NCBI GenBank assembly: GCA_020284085.1
Contig: JACEVL010000146.1
Span: 97,001-161,000, forward strand
DNA from: Aporrectodea caliginosa
Lineage: Eukaryota > Annelida > Clitellata > Crassiclitellata > Lumbricidae
Reading direction: 5' to 3'
DNA length: 64,000 nucleotides
The notes beneath the pieces were generated by a model. That model saw only the letters and a program-made list of their open reading frames with translations, was not told where the DNA came from and made no database searches. Shown in pieces: positions 37,019 through 48,837 of this stretch. The position numbers and the translations under genes were made by a program. Each line of letters starts with the position of its first letter. The first letter of the stretch is position 1.

Positions 37019-37745
37019 GGCCTGTTATTAAAAGAAGTTTAGACCATGCATTGCAGTTACAGCTATATATACAAACAGTGTATGGTTTTGCCATGGTATA
37101 CAATAAATGATCAACTGACGTATACAATGTCATATCCAATAATCCAGCAGCCGGGATAGAATGTAAAGAACAGATTCTATGATTATTATTATTAGTAGTA
37201 GTATATATTTACCGAGCGTCACTATCTAGCAATTGAGCAGCAATCGACAGCGCTGAGCAATTGTGAGTGAAGAACTTACTCAAAGACCAAACACAGTAAC
37301 CGTCTCAGAGGAGGCTATAATAATTATAGAATCCGCAGGTCCCACATTCTGCTTTACAAGGCAATATGTATGGTCCTGTATAATATTATCTATACTCTGT
37401 ATAGCATGTAAATCTGCTGGAGACTTGCGATACGCACGCTGCAGTGATTGAAAGCCTACTGACGGTGGTTCTATCGTCTTCTTAACAAGGGTAAATTCAT
37501 CTGAGGCTAACTATATGCTGTCTGTCTCAGTTGCGGCCAACTCTCTATCGCGTGACAACTTTCACTGGTTGCTCGTCCCACGGCGAACTTCATTCATGCT
37601 CTGTCTCTGTCTGACTTCCAAGGCGTCAATTGTCTTGCACCGCGGTATTAAGCAACTACTGCATTGAGAAGCGGATCAGCTGTTCATGTAAACAGGTTTC
37701 AAGTTTCTCCCAACTTCAGCTGAATGTGCGATTAACTAATACACA

Positions 37746-37850
37746 TTACTCCGCCGCTGCCTGTACTCGGGTAGTACCAGTCCCAAGCTGAATAAAGGAG
37801 GAGGGCGACGCTAATCATCTTTGTTATGACACGGTGTCGTTAAGCAGTGA
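37746..37850 (+). repeat. Dispersed SINE-like repeat, copy 4
   Basis: TTACTCCGCCGCTGCCTGTA, CCAGTCCCAAGC and GGAGGAGGGCGACGCTAATC followed by GTGTCGTTAAGCA. The best preserved copy. Confidence 0.7.
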
Positions 37851-38118
37851 CTGACTAACGAAGAACTAATATTGAAGGCGGCTGATGATCCTGAGGGCAG
37901 AGAAGAACCTTATTGAGAATGTCTTGTTGAACTTGTTCTCGATCAAGGTTCAAGACATTGCTCTTTACGACTGTCATTTGCTGCAATGCTGTACCTCCAT
38001 TCCGAACACGGGAAGGGAGGGAGGGCAGATCTCTGGAAATTTGATTGATGACCCACAGAACGTTTGATGACAATTGTGTATTGTATACATACATGGTGTC
38101 ATTAAAGTTCCTGATGGC

Positions 38119-38490
38119 TGTGTGTGTGTGTGTGTGTGTGTGTGTCTGTGTATGTGTCTGTGTGTGTGTGTCTGTGTCTGTGTGTCAGTGTCTGTGTGTC
38201 TGTGTATGTATATCGCAACTATTGCTACGAAAGTGCTGAGAAAATTCCATTCTAAAACATTTGATCTTTAGTAGACTGTACGTATCTCTATTTTCACTCC
38301 ACCAATCCGTCAGTCGGTCAGTCGGTCGGTCGGTCGGTTATTAAATAAGTAAGTAAGTCAGTCAGTTTGCTAATCTGTCTGTCTGCCTGTCTACTTGCCT
38401 GTCTGCCTATCTGTTTGCCTGCCTGCCTGCCTGCCTGTTTGCCTGCCTGCCTATATGTCTGCCTATCTGTCTGCCTATCTGTCTGTCTAC
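38119..38490. repeat. (TG)n, (CGGT)n and (CTGC)n microsatellites
   Basis: A TG array at 38119-38205 and a cluster of CGGT, TCTG and CCTG units at 38310-38490. Confidence 0.9.
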
Positions 38491-38639
38491 CAATCGTTAT
38501 TCGCATAATTGCAGTGCAATGTAGATACTCTGGCTGAATCGGAAGTTAAATACTATTGCACCAAGACGCAACACTTGCTCCATCGGTCGTAATGGTTTCA
38601 GCCATCGAACAGGTAGCATAATAACACCACAACACGCGT

Positions 38640-39020
38640 CTGTCTGCATGCAGTCGCCGCAGCCGCAGCAGCAGCGCCCCAAGCGACGATCACGTACACT
38701 ATATCGTCAATGGCGGCGATGGCGCTCTTCTTCTCCCGCCTTTTTCGCCGACGACGTCGTCTGCAACAGCCGCATCCGCACCCGCCGATGTCTGCCTCTC
38801 TCAGCCTCCGCAGCCCGGAAGCCGACGGATGCCGGCGTTCAAAGGCGCCGATTCCGGGCGTCTGTCGTGATTGGCTGGCGCCGACTGCTGGGGGCGGGGC
38901 CTACGGGGCCCGTACGACCAACGATCGGATGGCTCTAGTGACTACATTAATTCGGACTTGTTGAAGCGGAGCGATTTGCACCGTAATTCGGCGTTTCCGA
39001 AGAGGGAGCTATTCCTCTGC
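38640..39020. promoter_or_regulatory. GC-rich promoter-like island
   Basis: CpG-rich, with ATTGGCTGG (inverted CCAAT box) at about 38873 and GGGGGCGGGGCC (GC box) at about 38890. It lies about 2 kb upstream of the scrt TATA box, so it could be an alternative or upstream promoter, or an enhancer. Confidence 0.35.
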
Positions 39021-40640
39021 CGTTAAGAAAGCAGAAATCATTTCCCCGTTATATAATATCCCACGTGTGTCGCCACAAGTGTAACCGCTGCTTCCGGCCA
39101 TTTGTGTCTATCGAAGCCGATTTAATGCTGAATAATGTTCGTCTCTACTATTTTATCTGTATTCTTTTGCAGACAGGCTTTTCAATCCGCATTGCTGCCA
39201 CTACGGCTTTTTTATTATTCATTATTTACAGCTGGTAATTATATAACGGCTGTTCCTAGGTATAAGCCTAGTCGCGATATGTAGATTAACCTAGTCGACA
39301 GGTAGAATAAAGTAATCTTAGTAGGTATGGTAAAGAAGTAATTATTTTACTGCACACCATCCTTAAAACTGATCTCACGGCCATGGTCTTCGGTGTGAAC
39401 GATGCTTTGGATGCGACGCAAGAGCGACTCTATAACAATCCAACAAGCGGGTTTTCTTGGAACCACAGTTTAACGGCAGCTAATGACAACATAGGCCGTT
39501 GCCGCCGACAATGATTTTTTGGCATATTACAGCTCCTTTTCTTTTTTTATGGCGGGTTTTCTTTCCTCATAGGCACTCCATATATGAAGGCAAACTATAA
39601 TCTAGGCCAAAAGAGCAAATCGTTAATTTCACATAGATGCCTACGCCTAGACATTCAAACCTCGGCTGCATGTTAAAAGACAGGAGCACCTCTGACGGCC
39701 AGCTTGTAAGATGTTAGAACACATTTAATAGTGTAGCACTCAATTGTAACAAAATTATTTGCTTTTGAAAGATCATAAACACCGTTAGAACTTCATATTG
39801 ACATTGACAATCACCTGTAATATAAATTTAATTTATACATTACATTACCATATAAGCAGATGAGATGGACTAAAAACAACTCAAATTGGGCCTAGTTAAT
39901 TTATTTTGATATTTTAATCAAAGAAAATGAAACGACACCGAAACGAAAACTCGTTCTTTAACGAGTTTTGCTTTATACATTACGAACAGCAACAGTTAAT
40001 GGTCTCTTCATAGAATATCATAACATAATAATGGTGTAGAGTGGAATACCGATGCTTTCCAAGATCCTAAAGTTATCCTGTTATACTGTTATGGCAATGC
40101 ATATTGTGTTAACCCTATCGCATAACACTTGGCATTGTTGTTAGTGTTACCTGTAGACGTGTTGTACAATTTATTACGGTAGCTGTTTTATGATGGACCT
40201 AATCTGCTAATGTAGTAATGTCGTTATACTTTAATGTTGATATAACAAATCGTAGTCAGTGTAGTTTAGTAATATTATAATTATAGGCAAGCGTTAAGGA
40301 TATAGCTTGCCAACCTTGGTAGTGATGAAATACTACTAAGCACAGAGATATTACGACTATGTAATGTAATATGTTGACATGCTTATATTGTCCTAACGAT
40401 TGTCCTGATGCACAAAGGTTAAGACGTCATGCTTTGCTAAGGTAATGTTAATACTGAATATATGAATATCTACATAATTATTATGTTAAATGTGGTATGT
40501 TACATTGTATCGCATTTTAATCACGCAGACTTTTGAATAACCCACAGGATGAATTATCCTTCTGTGTAGGCCCTGTAGGGTATCTCTATAGATATGGGGT
40601 AATATTTTCTGGGTGGATAATTTCTGTTCTCGGCTGGTGT
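39020..40640. other. AT-rich non-coding DNA upstream of scrt
   Basis: No gene or clear mobile element. One short inverted repeat (AAAACTCGTT, four bases, complement) at 39946-39969. Confidence 0.5.
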
Positions 40641-41608
40641 TGGTGTGGGTGGTGGTGCTGGTTTGGGTGGTGGTCCTCCGGTGGGACTGATGGATGGCTG
40701 GGCCGTGCAGCGCCCCCTATCGCCGACCTACGCCGTCGTTCAACACTTGCTACACGACAAGTGGTGTGCGCCACCATCTCAGTCGTCGTCGGCGCCGGGC
40801 GGAGGAGGGGGAGGCGGAGGCGGTGGAAGAGGCAACGGTGTTGCTGTTGCTGCTGCTGCTGAGGCGGCCGTCGCTGATGCCGCCGGTTGCAGCGGCTGGT
40901 GGATGGTGATGCGGCAGTGGCAGCGGCGGTGGCATTATAAAAATTGCACCGGCGAATTTCGTCGCCAGTTGCGCGGATGCTGTAGGACGGAAGAGGAGAC
41001 GACCAGAGGAGGAGAAGGAGGAGGAGTAGGAGGAGGAGCATCATCACAAGAAGAGACTGGCTGCTGCTGGTGGTGCTACTGTTGCAGGGAGGGGAGACAT
41101 TGCAGAGAGGAATCGGTGATTGGAACAGCGCAGAAACGAAGAAATCAGCGTAAAGTCCGTCAGGCGGGATCTGATGACCAGGTGAAGGCATTCAGTCGTG
41201 ACGGTCGTTCTGGCTGAGCGAACGAAGAGGAAATCCATCGAACCCATCAAGCTATAGAACAAGACCTTTTAGTTCTAAGTTTTCTTCTGCTCCGAGAAAG
41301 ATCTCGACCAAGAACACCGCCGGAAGAAACTCATATGTTCTTTAATTGTCAAGAACTTCAACAGGAACAACTCTACGTGCGATGAACTGTACGTCATAGG
41401 GAAGGCTGTCACAAGAAAGCACCTGTAGCTAAGGAATTTCCTGGGGTCAGAACTTGAACAAGCACAGCCCCTGTTTCTGTTGAGTCTGCAGCCTACACCT
41501 CCTGAGACAAGAAGAAGACGTCGAAGAGTTGAGAGGTCACAAGTAGGGCAACCAAGAAGTCTTCTACCACCCTCTTTCCACCTTGACTTGGATATCCGGC
41601 GACTCAGA
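40640..41608 (+). promoter_or_regulatory. scrt: scrt promoter-proximal CpG-rich region and 5' UTR
   Basis: GC-rich with GGA and CTG trinucleotide runs. It holds AGCGCCCCCT (40709-40718), the TATA box at 40936 and the presumed 5' UTR. Long open frames on both strands (up to 201 codons) are Gly/Ala/Ser/Pro low-complexity products of composition. Confidence 0.5.
40936..40970 (+). promoter_or_regulatory. scrt: Probable scrt core promoter: TATA box plus initiator
   Basis: TATAAAAA at 40936-40943 sits in an otherwise GC-rich stretch. The initiator-like CCAGTT has its A at 40967, 31 bp downstream of the first T of the TATA box, the classical spacing. This would give a 5' UTR of about 640 nt before the ATG at 41609, if no 5' UTR intron exists. 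No DPE match is seen. Inference from motif and spacing only. Confidence 0.5.
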
Positions 41609-41921
41609 ATGCCAAGGTCGTTTCTCGTCAAGAAGAAGGGCGATCGCATCTTCCGCAGCTATCGAAGTGACGGCTCCGATGCCCTGCAGGGGGTTGTTGG
41701 CAGAGAGTCCCCTGCTGCTGCCGTCGTCGCCCCCGCAGGGTGGTACAACGACCCCGACGGGGGAAGACTGCCCCAGACCCCCACCGCCGCCGCCGTCTGG
41801 CCTCTCGTCAGCGATGAGGTCAAGGACGCCAATGACGTAATCAGGGACAGTGCTTCCGGTCTGTTCCTTCCACTTCCGTCGCTCGTTCAACCTCTGGCCG
41901 TTCGTGTCAAGAACAACAATG
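41609..41921 (+). CDS. scrt: scrt coding exon 1 (SNAG motif)
   Basis: The start codon is chosen because MPRSFLVKK must be N-terminal to work as a SNAG motif; residues read upstream in the same frame do not look conserved. The exon gives 104 codons plus one base, ending VRVKNNN, with donor gtcagt at 41922. The rest of the exon is Pro/Ala-rich and not conserved to my eye. Confidence 0.93.
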
Positions 41922-42697
41922 GTCAGTTTGTGTGCTTCATTTACGTATAATATATATAGCCACAATACATACGACGTCAACTATCAACATAAGCAGCGCT
42001 CTTCTTATGAGGTGCTATAATAATATAATAATAATATTCTTTCTTTATTGAAACAATCCGGTTGACAAACCGCAACCGGTTACAGTGTACAGTTATGCAA
42101 TTGAAACAATTCACAAGAACACAAATGACAGAAGACATAAATCTTAACTACTAACAGAACAGACAGCCTGCAATACACGGCACTAATAGCAGCCTACAAA
42201 GCATGCATGTCCGCCTACGGATCTCAATCTCGGTACCTCTCGCTCTCTATGCCAGTGTGTTATCCAATGCGCTATCGCCCCCTCTTCATATTGTGTAAGC
42301 GAAAACTAACCAACTAACTGACTAAACCAACTGCATGTGGCGACACCTGAGTGCTGCTTAAATGCATCCCCACGAATCGATTTTTAATACGTAACCTGTT
42401 AAACTTTAACCTCTTCAATTTTTTGTTTCTTATTAATGGCGCTTACGAAATGTAAACTGTTATTAACTGTATTCACACGTGTACATTGTATTCATTGTTC
42501 ATGGAATCGATTCGAATAAAATTTGATTTGATTTGATGATTTGATCTATACGCAGTTGCCTCCTCTTGCTTTTTATATACTGGAACTTCCATTGATTAAT
42601 TACCCACAATGACCAGATTTTGCCAATGGTCTCATTGGTCTGTGAAGTTGCCTCCTCTTCAATTTAAGGCTATACCTATATAGACTTTAGCTATTCC

Positions 42698-42731
<34 letters not shown>

Positions 42732-44835
42732 TATCTATCCATCCATCCATTCATCCATCCATTCATCCATCCATCCATCCATCCATCCATCCATCCATCC
42801 ATCCATCTATCTACCTATGTTCTCTATAAGTGAACGCATACAGGACAGAATCGCTATAGCCTACAGCTAGAAATCTTATAACACATACAAAAGCACTGTC
42901 CCAATTTAGATATTTTAAAGTTATGTGAATAACATAGCGTTTTATCGATGTAGGCTACTATATATATACGCTCATTAGGTGCTTTAATGTATAAATACAT
43001 ACATACATACATACATACATACACGCATACATACATACAGTAATCATATTAATGCAACAGAACACAATTCTAAAAAAAATAATAGTTTTCTGCCTGCATG
43101 GGTGCAGTTCTGGAGGTCTTGATCCATTCATGAAAAAATGACGGCTTTGGTAAGTAAGTAAGTAACTGTGCGTGCAGTGCATTTAAGAGCAATTTATTGC
43201 TGTTTAGAAAACGTTCTCGCATGTAATAACACGAATGCCTATAAATATTATGCAGTATACGCCTATTATGCCTGTGTATAAATGCGTATAGTTATATTCA
43301 TGTCTGTGGTGCTTACGTTCCTAGAACGTAGGCCCTATCGTATTTTCCTGCATTATGTACTGTTCTATATATTGTATTACTTTGCATTAAATTAATACAT
43401 TATATTGTATTATACTTCATCCTAGTGTATTGTATTGTCACGTATTGTATTGTAATGTATTGTGTTGAAGTATAATATTGTATTATAGTGTATTGTGTTG
43501 TAGTGTATTGAGTTGCAGTTTTTTATATAATACTATAGTGTATTGTGTATGGTATTGTATTGTGCCGTATTGTACCGTATTGTATTGTGTTCTATTGGCT
43601 AAATGTGTGCATGGAATTGGGCTTCTCTGCATAGGCTCTTTGCCGTGACTCGATTAAGTGGTAAACTGTTGCATGCTGCAATGTGAATGTATATTGTGAA
43701 GGCTCTTCCGTTTTGTCTAATTGAGTCTATTGTTGTGATGTAACAGTTGTCTAAATGGTAATGGGACAATACATCTATATTATGTCTTATATCGTCTGAC
43801 TGTTCGTTATTCGTAGGCTACATGTTTGATTCGGGTCCGTTCCTCTTTCCGCGTCGTTTTCCATTGGATGGATCGCCCTTCTATTCCGCCGACTGCACAG
43901 AGGTCATCCAGCCGATTGACCTCTTGTCTCACCGCGGAGTGCCCGTCGCCGACCGGTCAAAGGTCATCCATCGCGAACTGGACTCGATCTCGACGGAGGA
44001 GGAGGACTTGTCGTCGGCAACAGTCGAACTAAAAACTCTCGAATGCTGCACGACGGTCGCCCCCAACAGCATCAGCCCCATCTCTCCACACAGCTCCAAC
44101 AGCCTCGACTTCAGCCCGAAGAGCGCCGCTCATCGGAGCGAGGCCAGTTCAGCGCACAGCATCAGCGGCAGCAGCAACCACAGCGCCGGCGGAGGCAGCA
44201 GCGGATCGCGGCGGTGCAACTCCTTTCAGGACGGCATCACCGTCGGATACACGTACGACGCTTTCTTCGTCAGCGACGGGCGATCGAGGCGCCGTAACGC
44301 CCTTGGCATCGCCGAGCCAACGAGGCAGCGCTACAAGTGCAGCGAGTGCGGGAAGCACTACGCCACGTCGTCCAACCTATCCCGTCACAAACAGACCCAT
44401 CGCAGTCTCGACAGCCAGCAGGCCAAGCAGTGTCCGCACTGCCACAAGGTCTACGTCAGCATGCCCGCCCTCTCCATGCACATCCTCACGCACGATCTCA
44501 AGTACCAGTGCAACGTCTGCGCCAAGGCCTTCTCGCGCCCTTGGCTGCTCCAGGGACACCTGCGATCGCACACCGGCGAGAAACCGTTCGGATGCGCCCA
44601 CTGCGGGAAGGCGTTCGCAGACCGGTCGAACCTCCGCGCGCACATGCAGACGCACTCGTCCTTCAAGCTGTACACGTGCAAGCGGTGCAACAAGTCGTTC
44701 GCGCTCAAGGCCTACCTGAACAAACACCTCGAATCAGCCTGCTTCAAGGACAACGAGGACGCGGAAGAGGGAGAGGTGGAGGGGGATGAGGAGGAGGATG
44801 ACTGCTGCAGCGAAACGAGCATCTGGAGCGTCTGA
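41609..44835 (+). CDS. scrt: Scratch-family zinc-finger transcriptional repressor, complete, two coding exons
   Basis: Exon 1 is 41609-41921, the intron is 41922-43816 (GT-AG, phase 1) and exon 2 is 43817-44835 including TGA. The product is 443 aa. It starts with a SNAG repressor motif, MPRSFLVKK (residues 1-9). The Scratch box [16 protein letters not shown] lies near 248-263. Five zinc fingers follow: 277-299, 308-330, 334-356, 362-384 and 390-413, the last of C2HC type as usual in the Snail superfamily. The tail (about 417-433) is acidic. Scratch proteins are nuclear, neural repressors that bind E-box-type sites, and SNAG recruits corepressors (family knowledge). The two-exon layout matches vertebrate SCRT genes. 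The Scratch box and the linker HRSLDSQ separate it from Snail and Slug. Residues 10-245 have no recognisable domain and are Ser-rich around 185-235. Confidence 0.96.
42015..42190 (-). mobile_element. LINE 3'-end remnant in scrt intron, minus strand
   Basis: The complement ends CCGGATTGTTTCAATAAAG followed by an (ATA)n tail, as in LINE 3' ends. Confidence 0.45.
42190..42285 (-). repeat. Possible tRNA-derived SINE head in scrt intron
   Basis: The complement GGGGCGATAGCGCATTGGAT has a perfect box A (TAGCGCATTGG). The box B region is degenerate. Confidence 0.4.
42440..42545 (+). mobile_element. LINE 3'-UTR-like remnant with (TTTGA)n tail
   Basis: CGATTCGAATAAAATTTGAT followed by TTGATTTGATGATTTGAT. 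A similar AATAAA plus TTGAT-type tail occurs at 55390. Confidence 0.45.
42700..42812. repeat. (CAAT)n and (CATC)n microsatellite in scrt intron
   Basis: Two tetranucleotide arrays in tandem. Confidence 0.95.
43370..43590. repeat. (TATTG)n-like degenerate pentanucleotide repeat in scrt intron
   Basis: Many GTATTGTATTG and GTGTATTGTGTT units. Confidence 0.8.
43817..44835 (+). CDS. scrt: scrt coding exon 2 (Scratch box and five zinc fingers)
   Basis: Acceptor ttattcgtag ends at 43816. GC completes a Gly codon with the last base of exon 1, then Tyr, then ATG at 43822. The ATG is therefore internal (residue 107), not the start. Zinc-finger cysteines and histidines are all intact. The TGEKPFGC linker joins fingers 3 and 4. 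The exon has strong GC-rich codon usage compared with the AT-rich intron before it. Confidence 0.96.
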
Positions 44836-45228
44836 GATTCACTCTGAGGGTCCCTTTGTTGTTGGAGGACCTCGTGTGACCTTGGAGTGTGCCCTCCCCT
44901 TAAGAGCCCGCAGTGAGGGCTTTATGTGACCTTGTAAGGTTTCGTGTGACTATGGAAGGCTGAGGGTGACTTTCCAGCAGTCTTGTGATTTGGATTTGAA
45001 ATTTCGCTCGGACTTGGGCAGATCTTGCATGACCTTGGCGGTTGGACTTGGGCATTGTCTTGGCAGACTGGCTGTTGTTGCAAGCGAGTCCAAGGTGACC
45101 GTGAACGGCCAACGTGATATCAACCATAGTCGATCATCAGAACGACATTGCAACCTATATACAGTTACGACATACTGGACCTCCGAACTTTGATTTCGGT
45201 CCAAACCTATACGACACATTCCGTCATG

Positions 45229-45234
45229 AATAAA
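45229..45234 (+). terminator. scrt: scrt polyadenylation signal
   Basis: The first AATAAA after the stop codon, about 395 nt downstream, followed by a T-rich stretch (cagttttt). This implies a 3' UTR of about 415 nt. Confidence 0.6.
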
Positions 45235-45525
45235 TCTTCAGTCAGTTTTTCTACAAACTGTCTGACCTTATAAATGGCGCTTGACTTCAAGTTGGAAAAC
45301 ATTCTAAATAACACAGACATTTTATAACTACACTACTTATTTATTTAACTCGTTAATTTTACTTATTTAATTTATTTATTTATTTAACTTATTTATTTAT
45401 ACGGTGCCATAGTAGGCTGTTGTTCACAGGGACCGTCTTTTTTTCGATGACTCGAATCAGTATACTCGGTGTTACAAACCAGAACTTAACCCATACACCT
45501 CCTCCGTGCATATAAATACATACAC

Positions 45526-45601
45526 AATCTATATGATAGATGTAGATAATTACTTGCATATATATAATTATATCTAATAATCTACATCTATCATATAGAT
45601 T
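45526..45601. repeat. Perfect 22-bp inverted repeat with 32-nt spacer
   Basis: The left arm 45526-45547 (starting AATCTATATGATAGATG) is exactly complementary to 45580-45601. A TTTCTATATGGAACT direct repeat follows at about 45607 and 45669. Probably the core of an AT-rich MITE, though the size would also fit a hairpin RNA. Confidence 0.85.
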
Positions 45602-46189
45602 ACACATTTCTATATGGAACTCATATATAAATATATATGCATAATTTGATTTTAAAAATTAGTGTTATATTTCTATATGGAACTGTTGATGCATAGGGAA
45701 TGTTGATAGTAAAGCAATAATGACTTATTGTTTCATGAATGTGTATATTAAGCAATAATTATATTATGGACAGTTATTCAGGATTTCTATTTATGATATG
45801 ATATCGTGTAAAATGAGCAATAATTTAATTAAAATAATTTGTGATTTAAACAAAGACCCGTGTTTGAAAACTTTTTGTTTTATTCTACATCTAAAAAATC
45901 AATCAAACAATAATTAGCAAACTTACCAATAAAATTCTTGCGCTAAATAAAACATCTGCCCCTAATTGAGCATCGTAACTCCATATTCGACGTTCCTTAA
46001 TTTTAACATGAAACCCCTATAATACTGAGGCATGAATGCCATAATACTTTATTCCTCAGCTTCTGTTTCTTTTTCAAAGTTTCCCTCACCATTCCATCCT
46101 ATCCAGTATAGGCCTTTTGAGCTACTTCATCATCATTAGTCTTTGCCGTCATCAACAACATCGCCATTCTTCTCCTTCTCCTCCTCTTC

Positions 46190-46640
<451 letters not shown>

Positions 46641-47248
46641 TTGATGTGCAGTTACAAGAGCAGAAATTTACATCATCAATCTGATGAATCTGTCAAGGCA
46701 ACCTTTGTCACCAACTCTTTTCTTTCTTAGTTGTGACCTACCTCAAGAACTTTCCTTATCTCTACATATAAATTGCTCAACGTCTTCTAACTGTTTAAGA
46801 ATTAAATTGACACAGTTCTTTGAATGTTTCTCCTTTCTTCAAACACAGTTATTTAATAACAACAAACTCAACTCTTGCCTTAAAACAACTGTACTACACT
46901 GTATTGTTCAAATTCACTGTCATCAGCAGTTTCTAAGTTTGGCGCGCTAACTGCACGTGTAGAGAATCTATCGTCAGCCAAAGTTTAGGCTACTTTAGGC
47001 CAAGCGCCCACGAGCCGACAGCGCAACTAAGGCCTAAGACTAAAACGCTTAACAATCGATACACATTATATATATATATATATCAACCTAAGGAACACCT
47101 GTGCTCATTATATATGCAAAACATTAGTTCACATTACCTCCTTCCCTTTCTTTGGATTGAGCAAATTAAACTTAAAAATTTGCGAAATCATCAGGTACTA
47201 AATTATGCAATAAACTTAATACTATATAATACAGTAAAATAAACAATC

Positions 47249-47860
47249 TTATAATCTAGATAAACAATCTGCTACAACATTTAATCGTCCTTTCTTATAA
47301 TTAACTTCTACATCAAAAGTTTGCAGTGCTAAAACCCAACGCACCAGTTTAGCAGACTTAGACATAGATTCAGTCAGATAAGTTAAAGGATTGTGATCGG
47401 TAAAGATGTGAACTTTAGATCCAATTATTATCTCTTTCAACTTATTTAGAGCCCAAACAATAGCATAGGCTTCTTTCTCTACAGTTGCCCATCTCTTCTG
47501 AGTGTCAGTCAATTTCTGACTTATAAATGATACAGGGCGTTCTATTCCCTTATCATCCATCTGTGTTAAAACAGCTCCTACTGCAAAATCACTACTATCA
47601 CAGTACAAATTAAAAGGTTTTCCAACATCAAAAACATATAAAACAACTTTAGAGCGTACAGCATCTTTAAGTAAATTAAATGCCTGTTGATGTCTATCAG
47701 TCCAATCAATCTTATCTGAAACATGTTTGCTTGTCAAATCAGATAGAGGCTTCGCAATCTGTGCAAAATCTTTGATAAACTGTCTATAGTAACTCAAAAA
47801 ATCCCAGCAATTGCTTAATTTGTTTCTTCGTTTCCCTAATAATAACACAGAGTGTTGTTT
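47249..47860 (-). pseudogene. Ty3/gypsy-type retrotransposon fragment: RT end and RNase H
   Basis: About 199 codons. The RT C-terminal thumb/connection (FLSYYRQFIKDFAQIAKPL) is followed by an RNase H domain. Its four acidic positions are visible: D84 in DSSDFAVGA, E126 in EKEAYAI, D151 in TDHNP and D194 in ADCLSR. The upstream polymerase part is missing: sequence identity ends near 47860, and a frame break lies near 47820. Integrase is missing downstream, where a stop follows LSRL. A purine tract AAAGGGAAGGAGG (about 47138-47150 in complement) may be the polypurine tract before a lost 3' LTR. Confidence 0.88.
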
Positions 47861-47879
47861 TTCTCTTGTTTACTTTCAA

Positions 47880-48640
47880 ATGGCAGGGCTTCTGTCGGTG
47901 TCTGCCTGTCTATCTGTCTCGGTCTGTCCGTCGGTCTCTCCCTGTGCTACTGTGATCTTGACAAAAGGCCAGCCTTGTGCCGCTGCCGGGGCTTTCATCT
48001 GTCCATCATCCCCGGTCCTTATGCCTTGGATTGGCTTACTACAGACGGCGCCTTTGCCTCTCCGTCACTCGGTCGGGGTGGCCGCTGACGTCCGTCTGTC
48101 CGTCCGTGTCTCCCTGTCTGTCAGTGTGTGTGCCTCTCGTCGTCCGTCTTTCCTCGGTCGGTCTCTCGCTCGCCGTGTAATATCGTTAAGGCTTGGCAGG
48201 GACGAACCGCCGTGAGAGATGCACTTAAGGTCAGCGACGGTAGCCGACCGCCAAAGGGGCTGCTTAAGACCCTCAATCCACGCCACCATTATCACCATCA
48301 GCACCAGCACCAGCAGCACCGGCAGTGGACATAGCAAGAGAGGCAGGGCTTTCGCATTTACGGTGTGTGTCCAGTCATCTGCGGTTACCATAGAGGCATA
48401 GACCGACGCCGCGCGGAGTCCCTCCCTACACGTGTGGGCCACTGCATTAAGCAACTCAGCGACGATGCCTCAGCGCTGACGGCGGCGGCAACCAGCGACC
48501 GCTCTGAGCGCTTCTCGACCGACCAGCGCCAATTACAGAAGAGTTTTCGATGCGAGGGACTTGGGCACTATACGCTCTCGCTATTCGTTCTACTCTGCAG
48601 CGCTGAACGGTTACGTAAGAGGAGCGGCATCGACTCTGAC
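47880..48640. promoter_or_regulatory. GC-rich low-repeat island
   Basis: CpG-rich with GTCC/TCTG runs and a unique part (48170-48640) that includes CACTTAAGG (NK2-like). Open frames in several frames, none recognisable. Could be regulatory for scrt, about 3 kb downstream of it. Confidence 0.25.
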
Positions 48641-48837
48641 TTAAGTAAGATTATTTAGAGTAAATATATGTTTAGTGAATTATATTAAGTAAATATTTGT
48701 TTAACCGTCACCACGTTGTAGTGTATTTTTTTATTGCACTTTTAGCCTATTCGTTTGTATGTTGCATTACTGAAGAGTTGCTCTGTGTTATGTGGTTTGA
48801 AGAGATCGTAGGCTAGATAGGCCTATGCTTAAATGAC

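Noticed and set aside
39946..39969. Stem-loop followed by T residues, resembling a bacterial terminator
   Set aside because: Eukaryotic intergenic DNA, stem only 10 bp, no gene upstream.
40533..41217. 190-201 codon frames on both strands upstream of scrt
   Set aside because: GC-rich low-complexity sequence overlapping the probable promoter and 5' UTR. No conserved block and no splice logic.
43822..44835. Single-exon scrt gene starting at ATG 43822
   Set aside because: A SNAG-encoding exon at 41609-41921 joins it in phase through good splice sites, so this ATG is internal.
45526..45601. microRNA gene
   Set aside because: A perfect AT-rich stem without the usual bulges, among other short repeats. 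Listed only as an inverted repeat.
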